53,901 bases of DNA from Alphaproteobacteria bacterium. GTDB lineage: Bacteria; Pseudomonadota; Alphaproteobacteria; Micropepsales; Micropepsaceae. Made by a program: the position numbers and the translations under genes. Position 1 is the stretch's first letter. The number at the start of each line of letters is the position of its first letter. The DNA lies in NCBI GenBank assembly GCA_947445215.1, contig CANFDA010000002.1:1-53901 (forward strand), given 5' to 3'. The notes below the pieces were generated by a model. That model was not told the DNA's origin. It did not search any database and saw nothing but the letters and a program-made list of their open reading frames with translations. Shown here piece after piece: positions 9,524-19,083 of the stretch.

Positions 9524-10087
9524 CTAGGCGCTGGTTTTCACGCCCGCGGGCGCCTCTTCCTTCTTCGCCACCGTCACCATGGCCGGACGCAGCAGACGCC
9601 CGCTGATGGTGTAGCCGCTCTGCACCACATCGACGATGGTGCCAGCCGGCTTGCCGTTGCCCGGCACTTCGGCGATGGCCTGGTGCAGGTTGGGGTCGAA
9701 CTTGCCGTCGGTATCGACCGGCTTGATGCCGTGGCTTTCCAGGGTGGAGATCAGCTGGCGGTCGGTAGCCTCGATGCCGTCCAGCACCGCGACGATGGCG
9801 GGGTCGGCTGCCGCGCGCGCCTGCTCCGGCACGGCGGCCAGGGCGCGGGCGAAATTGTCGGCGATGCCGACCATGTCGCGGGCGAACCTGGTCACGGCAT
9901 ACTGGCTGGCCTCGACCTTCTCGCGGGCGGCGATGCGGCGGACATTCTCGGTCTCGGCCATGGCGCGCAGGCGCTGGTCTTTGAGCTCGGTATTTTCCAG
10001 CTTGAGGGCGTCCAGCACGGCGAATTCGGCCGCGTGCGGGTTCTCGGTATCGGGGAGTTGGGTCGGTTCGTCGTGCGTATCGTTCAT
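9524..10087 (-). CDS. grpE: Nucleotide exchange factor GrpE
   Basis: ELKDQRLRAMAETENVRRIAAREKVEASQYA...FARDMVGIADNFARAL; adjacent to hrcA. Confidence 0.95.
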   Translation of the reverse strand: MNDTHDEPTQLPDTENPHAAEFAVLDALKLENTELKDQRLRAMAETENVRRIAAREKVEASQYAVTRFARDMVGIADNFARALAAVPEQARAAADPAIVAVLDGIEATDRQLISTLESHGIKPVDTDGKFDPNLHQAIAEVPGNGKPAGTIVDVVQSGYTISGRLLRPAMVTVAKKEEAPAGVKTSA

Positions 10088-10103
10088 GGGGCCTCTTTAT
10101 TAC

Positions 10104-11171
10104 CTAACCTAGCAATCGTCCAATGACTTTCGCGGTATGGTCGACCAAGGGAATGATGCGGCCATAATTGAGCCGCGTCGGACCCAGGACGCCGATCACC
10201 CCCACAATGTGCCCGGCGGCATTGGCGTAGGGGGCGGCGACAATAGAAGACCCGGACAGGGAGAACAGCCCGTTCTCCGAGCCGATGAAGATCCGCACCC
10301 CGTCGCCGGCCTTCACTAGTTCCAAGAGCCGGATCAGGTCGTTCTTGCGCTCGATATCGTCGAACAGATGGCGCACCCGCTCGATGTCGGCGCGGGCTTC
10401 CACGCTTTCCAGCAGGTTGGCGGTGCCTCGCACGATCAGGGTTTTTTCCTCGGCGCTGCCGCCGGAGGGTTGAGTAATGGTGGCCAGGCCGTCTGCCACA
10501 ATCTTGGCGGTGAGCGCATCCAGTGCCGTGCGCTCGCTTTCCAGCTCGGTCAGCACTTCGGCGCGGGCATCGTCCAGGGTGCGGCCGCGCAGCCGCGCGC
10601 CCAGGTAATTGCTGGCTTCCCACAGGGCCGAAACCGGCAGGCCCGGCGGGGTATCGATCACCCGGTTCTCGACCTGGCCATCCTCGAACACCATCACCAC
10701 CAGCGCCTTGCCCGGCGCCACGGCGACGAATTCGACATGCTTGAGCGACGCATCCTGCTTCGCCGTCACGACCAGACCGGCGCAGCGCGACAGGCCAGAC
10801 AGCGCCTGGGTGGCCTGTGTCAGGGTGTCTTCCATGCCGCGGCCGCTGGCGATGACGCGGGCTTCGATCTCGCGGCGCTCGTCGGTGCCCAGATCGCCGA
10901 CCTCCAGCATGCCGTCCACGAACAGGCGTAGCCCCCGCTCGGTGGGGGCGCGCCCGGCGCTGGTGTGCGGGGCATAAAGCAGGCCCATCGCTTCCAGATC
11001 GGCCATGACGTTGCGGATCGAGGCGGGGGACAGGCTCAGCGGCAGGCGCTGGGACAGGGTGCGGCTGCCCACGGGCTCGCCGGATGCCAGGAAGGCTTCC
11101 ACCAGATGGCGGAAGACCTCGCGCGGGCGCTCTCCGAGGGCAGTGGGGGGAAAGACCGAATCCAAAATCAA
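10104..11171 (-). CDS. hrcA: Heat-inducible transcription repressor HrcA
   Basis: VEAFLASGEPVGSRTLSQRLPLSLSPASIRNVMADLEAMGLLYAPHTSAGRAPTERGLRLFVDGML. Confidence 0.96.
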   Translation of the reverse strand: MILDSVFPPTALGERPREVFRHLVEAFLASGEPVGSRTLSQRLPLSLSPASIRNVMADLEAMGLLYAPHTSAGRAPTERGLRLFVDGMLEVGDLGTDERREIEARVIASGRGMEDTLTQATQALSGLSRCAGLVVTAKQDASLKHVEFVAVAPGKALVVMVFEDGQVENRVIDTPPGLPVSALWEASNYLGARLRGRTLDDARAEVLTELESERTALDALTAKIVADGLATITQPSGGSAEEKTLIVRGTANLLESVEARADIERVRHLFDDIERKNDLIRLLELVKAGDGVRIFIGSENGLFSLSGSSIVAAPYANAAGHIVGVIGVLGPTRLNYGRIIPLVDHTAKVIGRLLG

Positions 11172-11279
11172 GCCCTTGATAATATATGATATAACGAATG
11201 GCGGGGTGGCTGGTTGCGCCCATCCGCCCGCGCCGGTAGGTAACGCCTGACTTTTCCGACTTCAACTATAGGACGGCCC

Positions 11280-11993
11280 ATGCGCCCCTCAAAACGTGCC
11301 CCCGACCAGATGCGGACCGTCAGCCTCACCCCCGGCTTTGCCCGTCATGCCGAAGGCTCCTGCCTGGTGAAGTTTGGCGACACCCATGTGCTGGTCACCG
11401 CCAGCCTGGAAGAAAAGGCGCCTCCCTTCCTCAAGGGCACCGGCAAGGGCTGGGTGACGGCGGAATACGGCATGCTACCCCGCTCCACCCATGACCGCAT
11501 GCGCCGCGAGGCGGCCAGCGGCAAGCAGTCGGGCCGCACTCAGGAAATTCAGCGCCTGATCGGCCGCAGCCTGCGCGCGGTGATCGATCCCGTGGCGCTG
11601 GGCGAGCGCCAGATCACCGTCGACTGCGACGTGCTGCAGGCCGATGGCGGCACTCGCACCGCGGCCATCACGGGCGGCTATGTCGCGCTGGCCCAGTGCG
11701 CCGCCTTCATGAAGAAGATCGGCATGGTGAGTGCGCCCATCCTGAAGGACCACGTCGCGGCGGTGTCGTGCGGCATCTCCAAGGGCGTGCCGGTGCTGGA
11801 TTTGGACTATGACGAGGACAGCGTGGCGGAAACCGATGCGAATTTCGTCATCCTGGGCAGCGGCGGACTGGTGGAGCTGCAAGGCACCGCGGAAGGCGCG
11901 CCCTTCAGCGAAGAAGAATTCCTGGTGCAGCTTAAGCTGGCGCGCAAGGGCGCCAACGAACTGGTAGCGCTGCAGAGGGCGGCGTTGGCGTAA
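11280..11993 (+). CDS. rph: Ribonuclease PH
   Basis: [59 protein letters not shown]. Confidence 0.97.
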   Translation: MRPSKRAPDQMRTVSLTPGFARHAEGSCLVKFGDTHVLVTASLEEKAPPFLKGTGKGWVTAEYGMLPRSTHDRMRREAASGKQSGRTQEIQRLIGRSLRAVIDPVALGERQITVDCDVLQADGGTRTAAITGGYVALAQCAAFMKKIGMVSAPILKDHVAAVSCGISKGVPVLDLDYDEDSVAETDANFVILGSGGLVELQGTAEGAPFSEEEFLVQLKLARKGANELVALQRAALA

Positions 11994-12604
11994 TGCGCTT
12001 GCCGCGCGGCTCCCAGCTTGTCGTCGCCAGCCACAATGTGGGCAAGGTGCGCGAGATCAAGGCGCTGCTGGGGCCGCATGGCATCGAGCCGATCAGTGCG
12101 GGCGATCTGGGACTGCCGGAGCCGGACGAGACCGAAACCATGTTCGTGGGCAATGCCGAATTGAAGGCGCGCGCCGCCGCGCTGGCGTCGGGACATTTCG
12201 CGCTGGCGGACGATTCAGGCTTGAGCGTGAAAGCCTTAGATGGCGCGCCCGGCATCTATTCGGCGCGATGGGCTGGGGTGGCGAAAGATTTCTCCATCGC
12301 CATGGCGCGGATAGAACGTGAACTGCGGGTGGCCGCCGCCACGGATTACGCGGCCCATTTTACCTGCGCCCTTTCGCTCTGCAGCCCGCATGGCGAGATG
12401 CAGAGCTTTGCGGGCGAAGTGCATGGCACGCTGACCTTCCCGCCGCGCGGCAAGAATGGCTTCGGCTATGACCCTATCTTCATCGCGCAGGGCATGGATG
12501 TGACCTTCGCGGAGATGGACCCGGCGGCCAAGCACGCTATGAGCCACCGCGCCCGCGCTTTCGAAAAGCTGCTGCATAGCGGCATCTTCATCGAGAGTCT
12601 CTAA
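11993..12604 (+). CDS. rdgB: dITP/XTP pyrophosphatase (RdgB/HAM1)
   Basis: [53 protein letters not shown]. Confidence 0.96.
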   Translation: MRLPRGSQLVVASHNVGKVREIKALLGPHGIEPISAGDLGLPEPDETETMFVGNAELKARAAALASGHFALADDSGLSVKALDGAPGIYSARWAGVAKDFSIAMARIERELRVAAATDYAAHFTCALSLCSPHGEMQSFAGEVHGTLTFPPRGKNGFGYDPIFIAQGMDVTFAEMDPAAKHAMSHRARAFEKLLHSGIFIESL

Positions 12605-12605
12605 T

Positions 12606-12664
12606 GATTTTGTCGCGCGGCCGGACGGAAAACCGCAAGAACACTTTTCCTGGCCGCGCTCCGT
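12606..12664 (-). repeat. Dispersed repeat family 1, copy C (rdgB-hemW gap)
   Basis: TTTTGTCGCGCGGCCGGACGGAAAACCGCAAGAACACTTTTCCTGGCCGCGCTCC on + strand. Confidence 0.75.
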
Positions 12665-13799
12665 GAGCTTCGGCGTCTACGTCCATTTTCCTTTTTGCGC
12701 CGCCAAGTGTCCCTATTGCGACTTCAATAGCCATGTACGCACCGTGGTGGATGAAGAAGCCTGGGTCTCGGGCGTCGAACGCGAACTGGAATGGACGGCG
12801 CAACAGCAAGTAGAACGCCCTGTGGTCGAAACCATTTTCTTCGGCGGCGGCACGCCGTCGCTGATGAGCGGCGCATCGGCGGGTCGCGTGCTGGCGAAAA
12901 TATCCGATCTGTGGCCGATGGCCAATGATGCCGAGATCACGCTGGAAGCCAATCCTGCCAGCACCGACGCCGCCCGCTTCGCCGATTACCGCGCCGCCGG
13001 AATCAATCGCGCCTCTCTGGGCGTCCAAGCGCTGAACGATGCCGATTTGAAAAAACTGGGCCGCCTGCACGACAAGGCGGAAGCGGTGGCGGCGCTGGCC
13101 CTGGCGCAGAAGACTTTCGCGCGCGTCTCGCTCGACCTGATCTATGCCCGTCCGCAGCAGACCGAGGCGCAGTGGCGCGACGAACTGCGCGAAGCCATCG
13201 GTTTCGGCACCGAGCATCTCTCGCTCTACCAGCTCACCATCGAGCCGGAGACGCCCTATGCCTTGCTGCACCGGAAGGGCGAGCTGGTCATTCCCGACGA
13301 TGATCTTGCCGCGGGATTGTACGAGACGACGCAGGAAGTCACCGAGGCCGCGGGACTGCCCGCCTACGAGATTTCCAACCATGCAAAGCCCGGCGCGGAA
13401 AGCCGCCACAATCTGATCTATTGGCGCTATGGCGATTATGCCGGTGTCGGTCCCGGCGCGCATGGGCGGTTGCGGGGCCGCGATGGCCGCATCGCCACCG
13501 CCGCAATCAAGCTGCCGGAACGCTGGCGCGACGCGGTGACGAACAAGGGCCAGGGCTTCGCCGAGCAAGTGGCGATCCATGACGGCGATGCCGCCCGCGA
13601 ACATCTGCTGATGAATCTGCGCCTGCGCGAAGGCCTCGACCTGGCAGCCTATGAATTGCGCTGGGGCATGCGCCCGCCGCCGGACAAGCTGACGGCGATG
13701 GCCGCACACGGCTTGCTGGCGCTGGACGGCGATACCCTCACCGCCACGCCCCGGGGGCGGCTGGTGCTAAACGCTTTGATCGCGGAAATCCTCAATTAA
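12663..13799 (+). CDS. hemW: HemW-like radical SAM heme chaperone / coproporphyrinogen III oxidase-like protein
   Basis: VYVHFPFCAAKCPYCDFNSHV, ETIFFGGGTPSLMSG, YEISNHAKPGAESRHNLIYWRYGDYAGVGPGAHGR. Confidence 0.95.
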   Translation: MSFGVYVHFPFCAAKCPYCDFNSHVRTVVDEEAWVSGVERELEWTAQQQVERPVVETIFFGGGTPSLMSGASAGRVLAKISDLWPMANDAEITLEANPASTDAARFADYRAAGINRASLGVQALNDADLKKLGRLHDKAEAVAALALAQKTFARVSLDLIYARPQQTEAQWRDELREAIGFGTEHLSLYQLTIEPETPYALLHRKGELVIPDDDLAAGLYETTQEVTEAAGLPAYEISNHAKPGAESRHNLIYWRYGDYAGVGPGAHGRLRGRDGRIATAAIKLPERWRDAVTNKGQGFAEQVAIHDGDAAREHLLMNLRLREGLDLAAYELRWGMRPPPDKLTAMAAHGLLALDGDTLTATPRGRLVLNALIAEILN

Positions 13800-13802
13800 A
13801 CG

Positions 13803-13940
13803 CGAGCCCGGCATTCCGCCGGGCGACCCGCAGCATCGACGAACTTCCTTCCCCCTTATGCACGAAGCGCATCCAAAGGGGGGCGTCGCAAAGAGGTGTT
13901 TGCGTCTTCGCAAATCCGACTTGCGACGGAAGGGGGTAAA
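13803..13940 (+). repeat. Dispersed repeat family 2, copy A
   Basis: GAGCCCGGCATTCCGCCGGGCGAC (identical at 53594) plus CTTCCTTCCCCC...GTCGCAA.GAGGTGT...GACGGA.GGGGGTAAA, colinear with 53594-53728. Confidence 0.75.
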
Positions 13941-14558
13941 TCAACGACTTCTTTGCGCTTCCAGCTCGCGCACGCGCTGTTCCAGTGTCTGGGCGTTGCC
14001 GCCTGTGCTGACGGGCACCGGCTGCGCCAGCGCCGGTTGCGGCCCCTGTATCGCAAGGAAAGCGGCGCAGCGCTGCGCCACATCGATCGGGAATTCGATC
14101 GGCGCACGGACGAACTTCTTGTCGTCACTGATCTGAAGCCCCTACGTCTGCGCCATTTCCTTGACGAAGATGACGCAGTTGCGCGCGTCGATGTCATAGG
14201 AAGGCTGCGGCCAGTTGCGCCAGCGATCCACTGTCGCCAGCACGGCGCGATACTGCTCATCCGACACCACCAGGGAAAGGCGATGGTCCGCGCCTTCTAG
14301 ATAGTCGGGCGGCAGTGGCGAGGGATCCATCTCGCCCATTACCTTTTCCCACGGCACGTTGATGAAGATGTTCCTGGCGGTGAAACCGTAATTTCCGCTG
14401 ACAGCTGTGCCGTCTTGCGTCGTGCCGCGCAGGATGACGAAGCCGTGCGGGAAATAGGTATTGAGGCCCTGCCCGAACAGATTGAATTCATGGCCGTAGA
14501 AATCGATGGTGACGGCGGCGCGCGCGGGCGCCATCGCCGCGAACAGTGCAAAGATCAA
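13941..14558 (-). pseudogene. Signal-peptide protein with permuted papain-like His...Cys layout, interrupted by one in-frame TAG (14142-14144)
   Basis: ORF 14142-14558 (...FPHGFVILRG...DARNCVIFVKEMAQT*) continues in the same frame after the amber: GLQISDDKKFVRAPIEFPIDVAQRCAAFLAIQGPQPALAQPVPVSTGGNAQTLEQRVRELEAQRSR*. Confidence 0.65.
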
Positions 14559-14574
14559 TGCAAGGAGAGCCCAC

Positions 14575-14632
14575 TTTTTTTAATCGCGGTTCCGGACGGA
14601 AAACCGCTACACACTTTTCCTGTCCGCACCAA
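14575..14632 (-). repeat. Dispersed repeat family 1, copy D
   Basis: TTAATCGCGGTTCCGGACGGAAAACCGCTACACACTTTTCCTGTCCGCACC. Confidence 0.7.
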
Positions 14633-14644
14633 CAGCCGCACCCT

Positions 14645-15871
14645 TTACGAACCCGGGCGCTGGAAGGTCTTGGGCGCGGGGCCGATCACCTTGGGGCCTT
14701 CGCGGGTCATTTCCAGCACCGCCAGCCCACGTTCAGAGGTACCGTCGGGCCGGAAGCGGAACGTGCCGGTGACGCCCGCGAAACCGTTGGGGTCCATCAG
14801 GTTCGGCTTGGTGAACCGCTTGTAGGGCTGACCCTGCGCCAGCAACGCCACCAGCGCCACGCCGTCATAGGCGAGGCTGGCCAGCGTCGCCGGGGCCGCG
14901 CCGAAGCTGGCACGATATTTTGCGACGAAATCGACATCGGCGTTGGGCTCCGGCGCGGCGTACCAGCCGCCTTCCAGCGCCGCTTCGCGGCCCAGCGTCT
15001 CGTCGTCCCACAGGCCGGTGCCCAGCAGCTTGGTCTTGTCGCGATTGGGCACCAAAGGCGCCATGGCGCGCAGCACCGGCCCGCCCTGGGCGATCATCAC
15101 CGCATCGGGATTGGCGGCGCCGATCTCACGCGCCGGGGTCATGGCGGCGCTGGGGGTGGGCGTGAACTTGGTCACCGTCACGGTTTCACCCTTGGCGGTG
15201 GCGACGGCCTCGCGCAACGCCTCGGCGGTGAGTTCGCCATAGGCGTTGTTGGGCACCAGCGCGGCGAAGCGCTTGTTGCCGTGCTGCGCGGCGAAGCCCA
15301 CCACGCGGGCAACTTCGTTGCCCGGCAGGAAGCTGATAAGATAGACGCCTCGCCCCGCCACCGACTTCTCGGTGGAGAAGGCCAGCACCGGAACGCCGCG
15401 CTCGCGCGTCACGGGCGCGACGGCGGCGGCGGATGTGCCGAACAGCGGGCCGACAATGACTTCCGAGCCTTGCGCCAGCAGACGGCGGGCCGCGGAGGCG
15501 GCGGGTGCGCCGCCATTGCCTTCATCTTCCACCATCAGGATCATGTTGGGGTTGCGGGCGTCGAACATTGCCAGCTGGGCGGCCTTCAGCATCGACTGGG
15601 CCAGGGCCCGGGTGCCCGCGTTGGTGGAGGTCAGCGGCAGGATGATCCCCACCCGCACGGGGGTGGCGCCTTCGGCCAGGTTGGGCAGGCGCAGATAGGC
15701 GGGCAGGTCGCGGTCCAGCGGATTGGGCGCGGGCGGGTCTTCCGGAATGGGGGTCGGGGCCTCGGCCACCACTTCGGGGGCGGGCGGGGGCGCGGGGCGG
15801 GCGCAGCCGGCCAGGACGGCTATCCCCATCAGCGCGGCAATGGCAAAAGAACGGGGCAATGAAAAACGCAT
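14645..15871 (-). CDS. Penicillin-binding protein activator (LpoA-like) / Leu-Ile-Val-type periplasmic-binding lipoprotein
   Basis: Lipobox MGIAVLAGC; VRVGIILPLTSTNAGTRALAQSMLKAAQLAMFDA...; divergent to rsmI. Confidence 0.85.
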   Translation of the reverse strand: MRFSLPRSFAIAALMGIAVLAGCARPAPPPAPEVVAEAPTPIPEDPPAPNPLDRDLPAYLRLPNLAEGATPVRVGIILPLTSTNAGTRALAQSMLKAAQLAMFDARNPNMILMVEDEGNGGAPAASAARRLLAQGSEVIVGPLFGTSAAAVAPVTRERGVPVLAFSTEKSVAGRGVYLISFLPGNEVARVVGFAAQHGNKRFAALVPNNAYGELTAEALREAVATAKGETVTVTKFTPTPSAAMTPAREIGAANPDAVMIAQGGPVLRAMAPLVPNRDKTKLLGTGLWDDETLGREAALEGGWYAAPEPNADVDFVAKYRASFGAAPATLASLAYDGVALVALLAQGQPYKRFTKPNLMDPNGFAGVTGTFRFRPDGTSERGLAVLEMTREGPKVIGPAPKTFQRPGS

Positions 15872-16767
15872 CAAATCATCCTTCAGATAGGGCGAAATCT
15901 AAGCCTCCCGCTGCTCCGGGTAAACCGCCGCCGGGTTCCCTCATGGCGGGGCTGCACATCGTCGCCACCCCCATCGGCCATGCGCGGGACATTTCACTGC
16001 GGGCGCTGGAAACGCTCGCCGCCTGCGACCTGATCCTGGCCGAGGATACGCGCGTCACCTCCAAGCTGCTGTCGATCCACGGCATCCAGAAAAGCCTGTC
16101 ACCCTATAACGACCACAATGCGGCGCAGGCCCGGCCCGCGATCCTGGACAAGTTGCGCCAGGGGGGCCGCATCGTGCTGGTGAGCGATGCGGGTACGCCG
16201 CTGGTCTCCGATCCCGGTTTCAAGCTGGTGCAGGCGGTGCTGGCCGAAGGGCTGCCGGTGCATGCGGTGCCGGGGCCGTCCGCCGCGCTGACGGCGCTGG
16301 CATTGGCGGGCCTGCCCACCGACCGCTTTCTTTTTGTGGGCTTTCTTTCGTCCAAGGCAGGAGAGCGGGCCCGCGCGCTGGAAGAACTCAAGAGCGTACG
16401 CGCCAGCCTGATCTTCTTTGAATCGGGACCGCGCCTGGCAGAGTCGCTGGCGGCGATGGCGGCAGTGCTGGGCCCGCGCGACGCCGCGGTGGCGCGTGAG
16501 CTGACCAAGCTGCATGAAGAAGTGCGGCGCGGGCTGCTGTCGGAACTGGCGGCGCATTATGAAAAGGTGGCGACGCCCAAGGGTGAGATCACCCTGGTGA
16601 TCGGCCCGCCCGCCGAAGTCGAACCGGACACTGCCGCCATCGACGCGGCGCTGAAGGCTGCCTTGCCCTTCATGCCGGTGAAGTCGGCGGCGGAGATGAT
16701 CGCGGGCCTGACGGGCGCATCGCGCAAGTCGGTCTATGACCGTGCGCTGGAATTGAAGGATGAATAG
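15859..16767 (+). CDS. rsmI: 16S rRNA 2'-O-ribose C1402 methyltransferase
   Basis: LHIVATPIGHARDISLRALETLAACDLILAEDTRVTSKLLSIHGI, SDAGTPLVSDPG, VPGPSAALTALALAGLPTDRFLFVGFL; true start may be 15943. Confidence 0.94.
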   Translation: MKNASNHPSDRAKSKPPAAPGKPPPGSLMAGLHIVATPIGHARDISLRALETLAACDLILAEDTRVTSKLLSIHGIQKSLSPYNDHNAAQARPAILDKLRQGGRIVLVSDAGTPLVSDPGFKLVQAVLAEGLPVHAVPGPSAALTALALAGLPTDRFLFVGFLSSKAGERARALEELKSVRASLIFFESGPRLAESLAAMAAVLGPRDAAVARELTKLHEEVRRGLLSELAAHYEKVATPKGEITLVIGPPAEVEPDTAAIDAALKAALPFMPVKSAAEMIAGLTGASRKSVYDRALELKDE

Positions 16768-17128
16768 GCGCGCGCTTGCCGAGGGGCGTGGCCGCCGCAG
16801 CGAGACGTTGGCGGCTTGGGCGCTGCGGCTGAAGGGCTATCGCATCCTGAGCCGCCGCCTGAAGACGCCCCTGGGCGAAATCGACATGGTGGCGCCGCCC
16901 CTGTTCGGGCCGGTTTGCTTTATTGATGTCAAGGACCGCGCCGATGCGGGCGCGGCGGCGCTATCAGTTTCGCCGCAGCAGCGGACTCGCATTGCCCGGG
17001 CCGCCAACCTATATCTCGGAAGCCGCCCCGACTTGATGGCGCGCGGGGCACAGTTCGACATCATCGCCATCGCGCCGCGCTGCTGGCCGCAGCATCATGC
17101 CGATGCCTGGCGGGCCGACGATTTATAA
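16760..17128 (+). CDS. YraN/UPF0102 family endonuclease-like protein
   Basis: GRRSETLAAWALRLKGYRILSRRLKTPLGEIDMVA; between rsmI and gshB. Confidence 0.88.
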   Translation: MNRRALAEGRGRRSETLAAWALRLKGYRILSRRLKTPLGEIDMVAPPLFGPVCFIDVKDRADAGAAALSVSPQQRTRIARAANLYLGSRPDLMARGAQFDIIAIAPRCWPQHHADAWRADDL

Positions 17129-17140
17129 GGGGGCAGGGGA

Positions 17141-18082
17141 ATGACGCTCACCGTCGCGATCCAGATGGACCCGATCGAAAAGATCGACATCAACGGCGAT
17201 TCCACCTTTGCCCTGGCGCTGGAAGCGCAGCAGCGCGGCCATACGCTGTTCTATTACGGCCCGCACGACATGAGCTGGCGCGATGGCGCGGTCAGCGCCT
17301 TCATCCGGCCGCTGGCGGTGAAGAACGTCAAGGGCGATCATTTCGCGCTGGGCGAAGGCGCGGTGCAGGACCTCTCGGCCCTGGATGTGGTGCTGATGCG
17401 CCAGGACCCGCCTTTCGACATGTCCTATATCAGCGCCACCCACATGCTGGAGCGCATCCACCCCAAGACGCTGGTGGTCAACGATCCGGCGGAAGTGCGC
17501 AACGCGCCGGAAAAGCTGTTCGTCACCACCTTTGCGGAGTTCATTCCACCCACGCTGATTTCATCGGACCCGCGCGCCATCCGCGCCTTCCGCGCCGAAC
17601 ACAAGGACATCATCCTGAAGCCGCTTTACGGCAATGGCGGCGCGGGCGTCTTCCGCGTCCGCGACGGCGACGAAAATCTGGGTTCGCTGCTGGAGATGTT
17701 CACCGCCTTCTACCGCGAGCCGGTGATCGTGCAGCGCTACATTCCCGAGGTCCGCAAGGGCGACAAGCGTATCATTCTGGTGGGTGGCGAATTCGCCGGG
17801 GCGATCAATCGCGTCCCGGCTGAAGGCGAGGCCCGCTCCAACATGCATGTCGGCGGGCGTCCTGAGGCGACGGAACTGACGGCGCGCGAGAAGGCGATCT
17901 GCGCCGCCATCGGGCCCGAACTCAAGCGGCGCGGCTTTCTCTTCACCGGCATCGACGTGATCGGTGACTATATGACCGAGATCAACGTCACCTCACCTAC
18001 CGGAATCCATGAGGTGCGGCGCTTCGGCGGCGCGGATATCGCGTCGCTGGCGTGGGATGCGATCGAGAAGAAGAAGCGCTAA
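17141..18082 (+). CDS. gshB: Glutathione synthetase
   Basis: [61 protein letters not shown]. Confidence 0.96.
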   Translation: MTLTVAIQMDPIEKIDINGDSTFALALEAQQRGHTLFYYGPHDMSWRDGAVSAFIRPLAVKNVKGDHFALGEGAVQDLSALDVVLMRQDPPFDMSYISATHMLERIHPKTLVVNDPAEVRNAPEKLFVTTFAEFIPPTLISSDPRAIRAFRAEHKDIILKPLYGNGGAGVFRVRDGDENLGSLLEMFTAFYREPVIVQRYIPEVRKGDKRIILVGGEFAGAINRVPAEGEARSNMHVGGRPEATELTAREKAICAAIGPELKRRGFLFTGIDVIGDYMTEINVTSPTGIHEVRRFGGADIASLAWDAIEKKKR

Positions 18083-18088
18083 GGCGCG

Positions 18089-18931
18089 TTACTTCACCAG
18101 CCCGAAGCGCGACTTGTAGCGCGCATCGATGCCCGACAGCGGAAAGAAGATGAAGACGTCGGTGGTGTCGAACTGCTCGTCGATCACGGCGCCGTCGCCG
18201 ATGCAGCAGCCGGCGCGGACATAGCCCTTCAGCATGGCGGGCAGGCTGCGGACGCCTTCGCGCGCGTCGATGGCGTCGGCCGGCATCAGATTCATCGGCA
18301 CATACAGTTCGGGCCGCGCCGTGACGCGCAGCGCCTCGGGCATGGCGTAGAAATGGTGCAGGTAGGACAGCGGCAGCGCCATCGTCTTGGGATCGACACC
18401 CGGAAAGCTGGCGCAGCCGAACATCAGGTCGATGTCGAAGCGCGCCACATAGGCCATCAGGCCCTTCCACAGCATCTGCATGGTGCCGGGACGGGCACGG
18501 TAATTCTTTTGGACGCAGGAGCGGCCCAGTTCGAGATATTTGGTGCCCTTGGGCATGCCGCTGATCATGCGGCCCAGATCGAATTCCGCCGCAGTGTAGA
18601 AACCACTGACCTTCTCGGCGGCCTTCTCGCGGGTCAGGCGATAGGTGCCCACCACCAGCGGCTGGCCATCTGCGTCATGCACGTCGCGGTCCACCACCAG
18701 CAGGTGGTCGCAGACATCGTCGAATTTGTCGAAGTCGCGGCGGACGGCGCGCATCGCGTCCGACGGGACGGCGCTCATTTCCTCGTAGAAGACTTCATAG
18801 CGCAGCCGCTGCGCCAGCATCACTTCGTGATCGGTTTCGGCTAGCCGCACTTCCAGCGCGCCACTATCGGCCAGCACCGGCCATTGCAGGGCGCGGCCTT
18901 CGAACGATCCGGCTTCGTAGATGTTGACCAC
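18089..18931 (-). CDS. OlsB/hemolysin-like GNAT acyltransferase
   Basis: EVRLAETDHEVMLAQRLRYEVFYEEMSA...CDHLLVVDRD...YLELGRSCVQKNYRARPGTMQMLWKGLMAYV. Confidence 0.82.
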   Translation of the reverse strand: MVNIYEAGSFEGRALQWPVLADSGALEVRLAETDHEVMLAQRLRYEVFYEEMSAVPSDAMRAVRRDFDKFDDVCDHLLVVDRDVHDADGQPLVVGTYRLTREKAAEKVSGFYTAAEFDLGRMISGMPKGTKYLELGRSCVQKNYRARPGTMQMLWKGLMAYVARFDIDLMFGCASFPGVDPKTMALPLSYLHHFYAMPEALRVTARPELYVPMNLMPADAIDAREGVRSLPAMLKGYVRAGCCIGDGAVIDEQFDTTDVFIFFPLSGIDARYKSRFGLVK

Positions 18932-19083
18932 GGTCCACCTGGGTTGCGCGATGTGCGCCTCGCTAAAGTCCCTACGCTAGAACTGCGACACTTATGCAAT
19001 CCTATCCGACGTCAGAGTTCCCGCCTAGGCCGGGCCGCGATTATTCCCGCAAGCGCTGATGCGAACGAAGGTTGCCGCGCTGG

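Noticed and set aside
11172-11279. CIRCE operator in the hrcA-rph divergent region
   Set aside because: No TTAGCACTC-N9-GAGTGCTAA-like inverted repeat found; CIRCE may lie at dnaK/groE outside the window.
13856-14260. 134-aa minus-strand ORF
   Set aside because: Ser/Arg-rich out-of-frame translation over repeat family 2 and the interrupted papain-like gene; the real frame is the neighbouring one.
16760-17128. YraN with FIDVKDR instead of the usual FVEVKxR as a novel nuclease
   Set aside because: Conservative E-to-D change in an otherwise ordinary YraN in conserved context; too weak to report.
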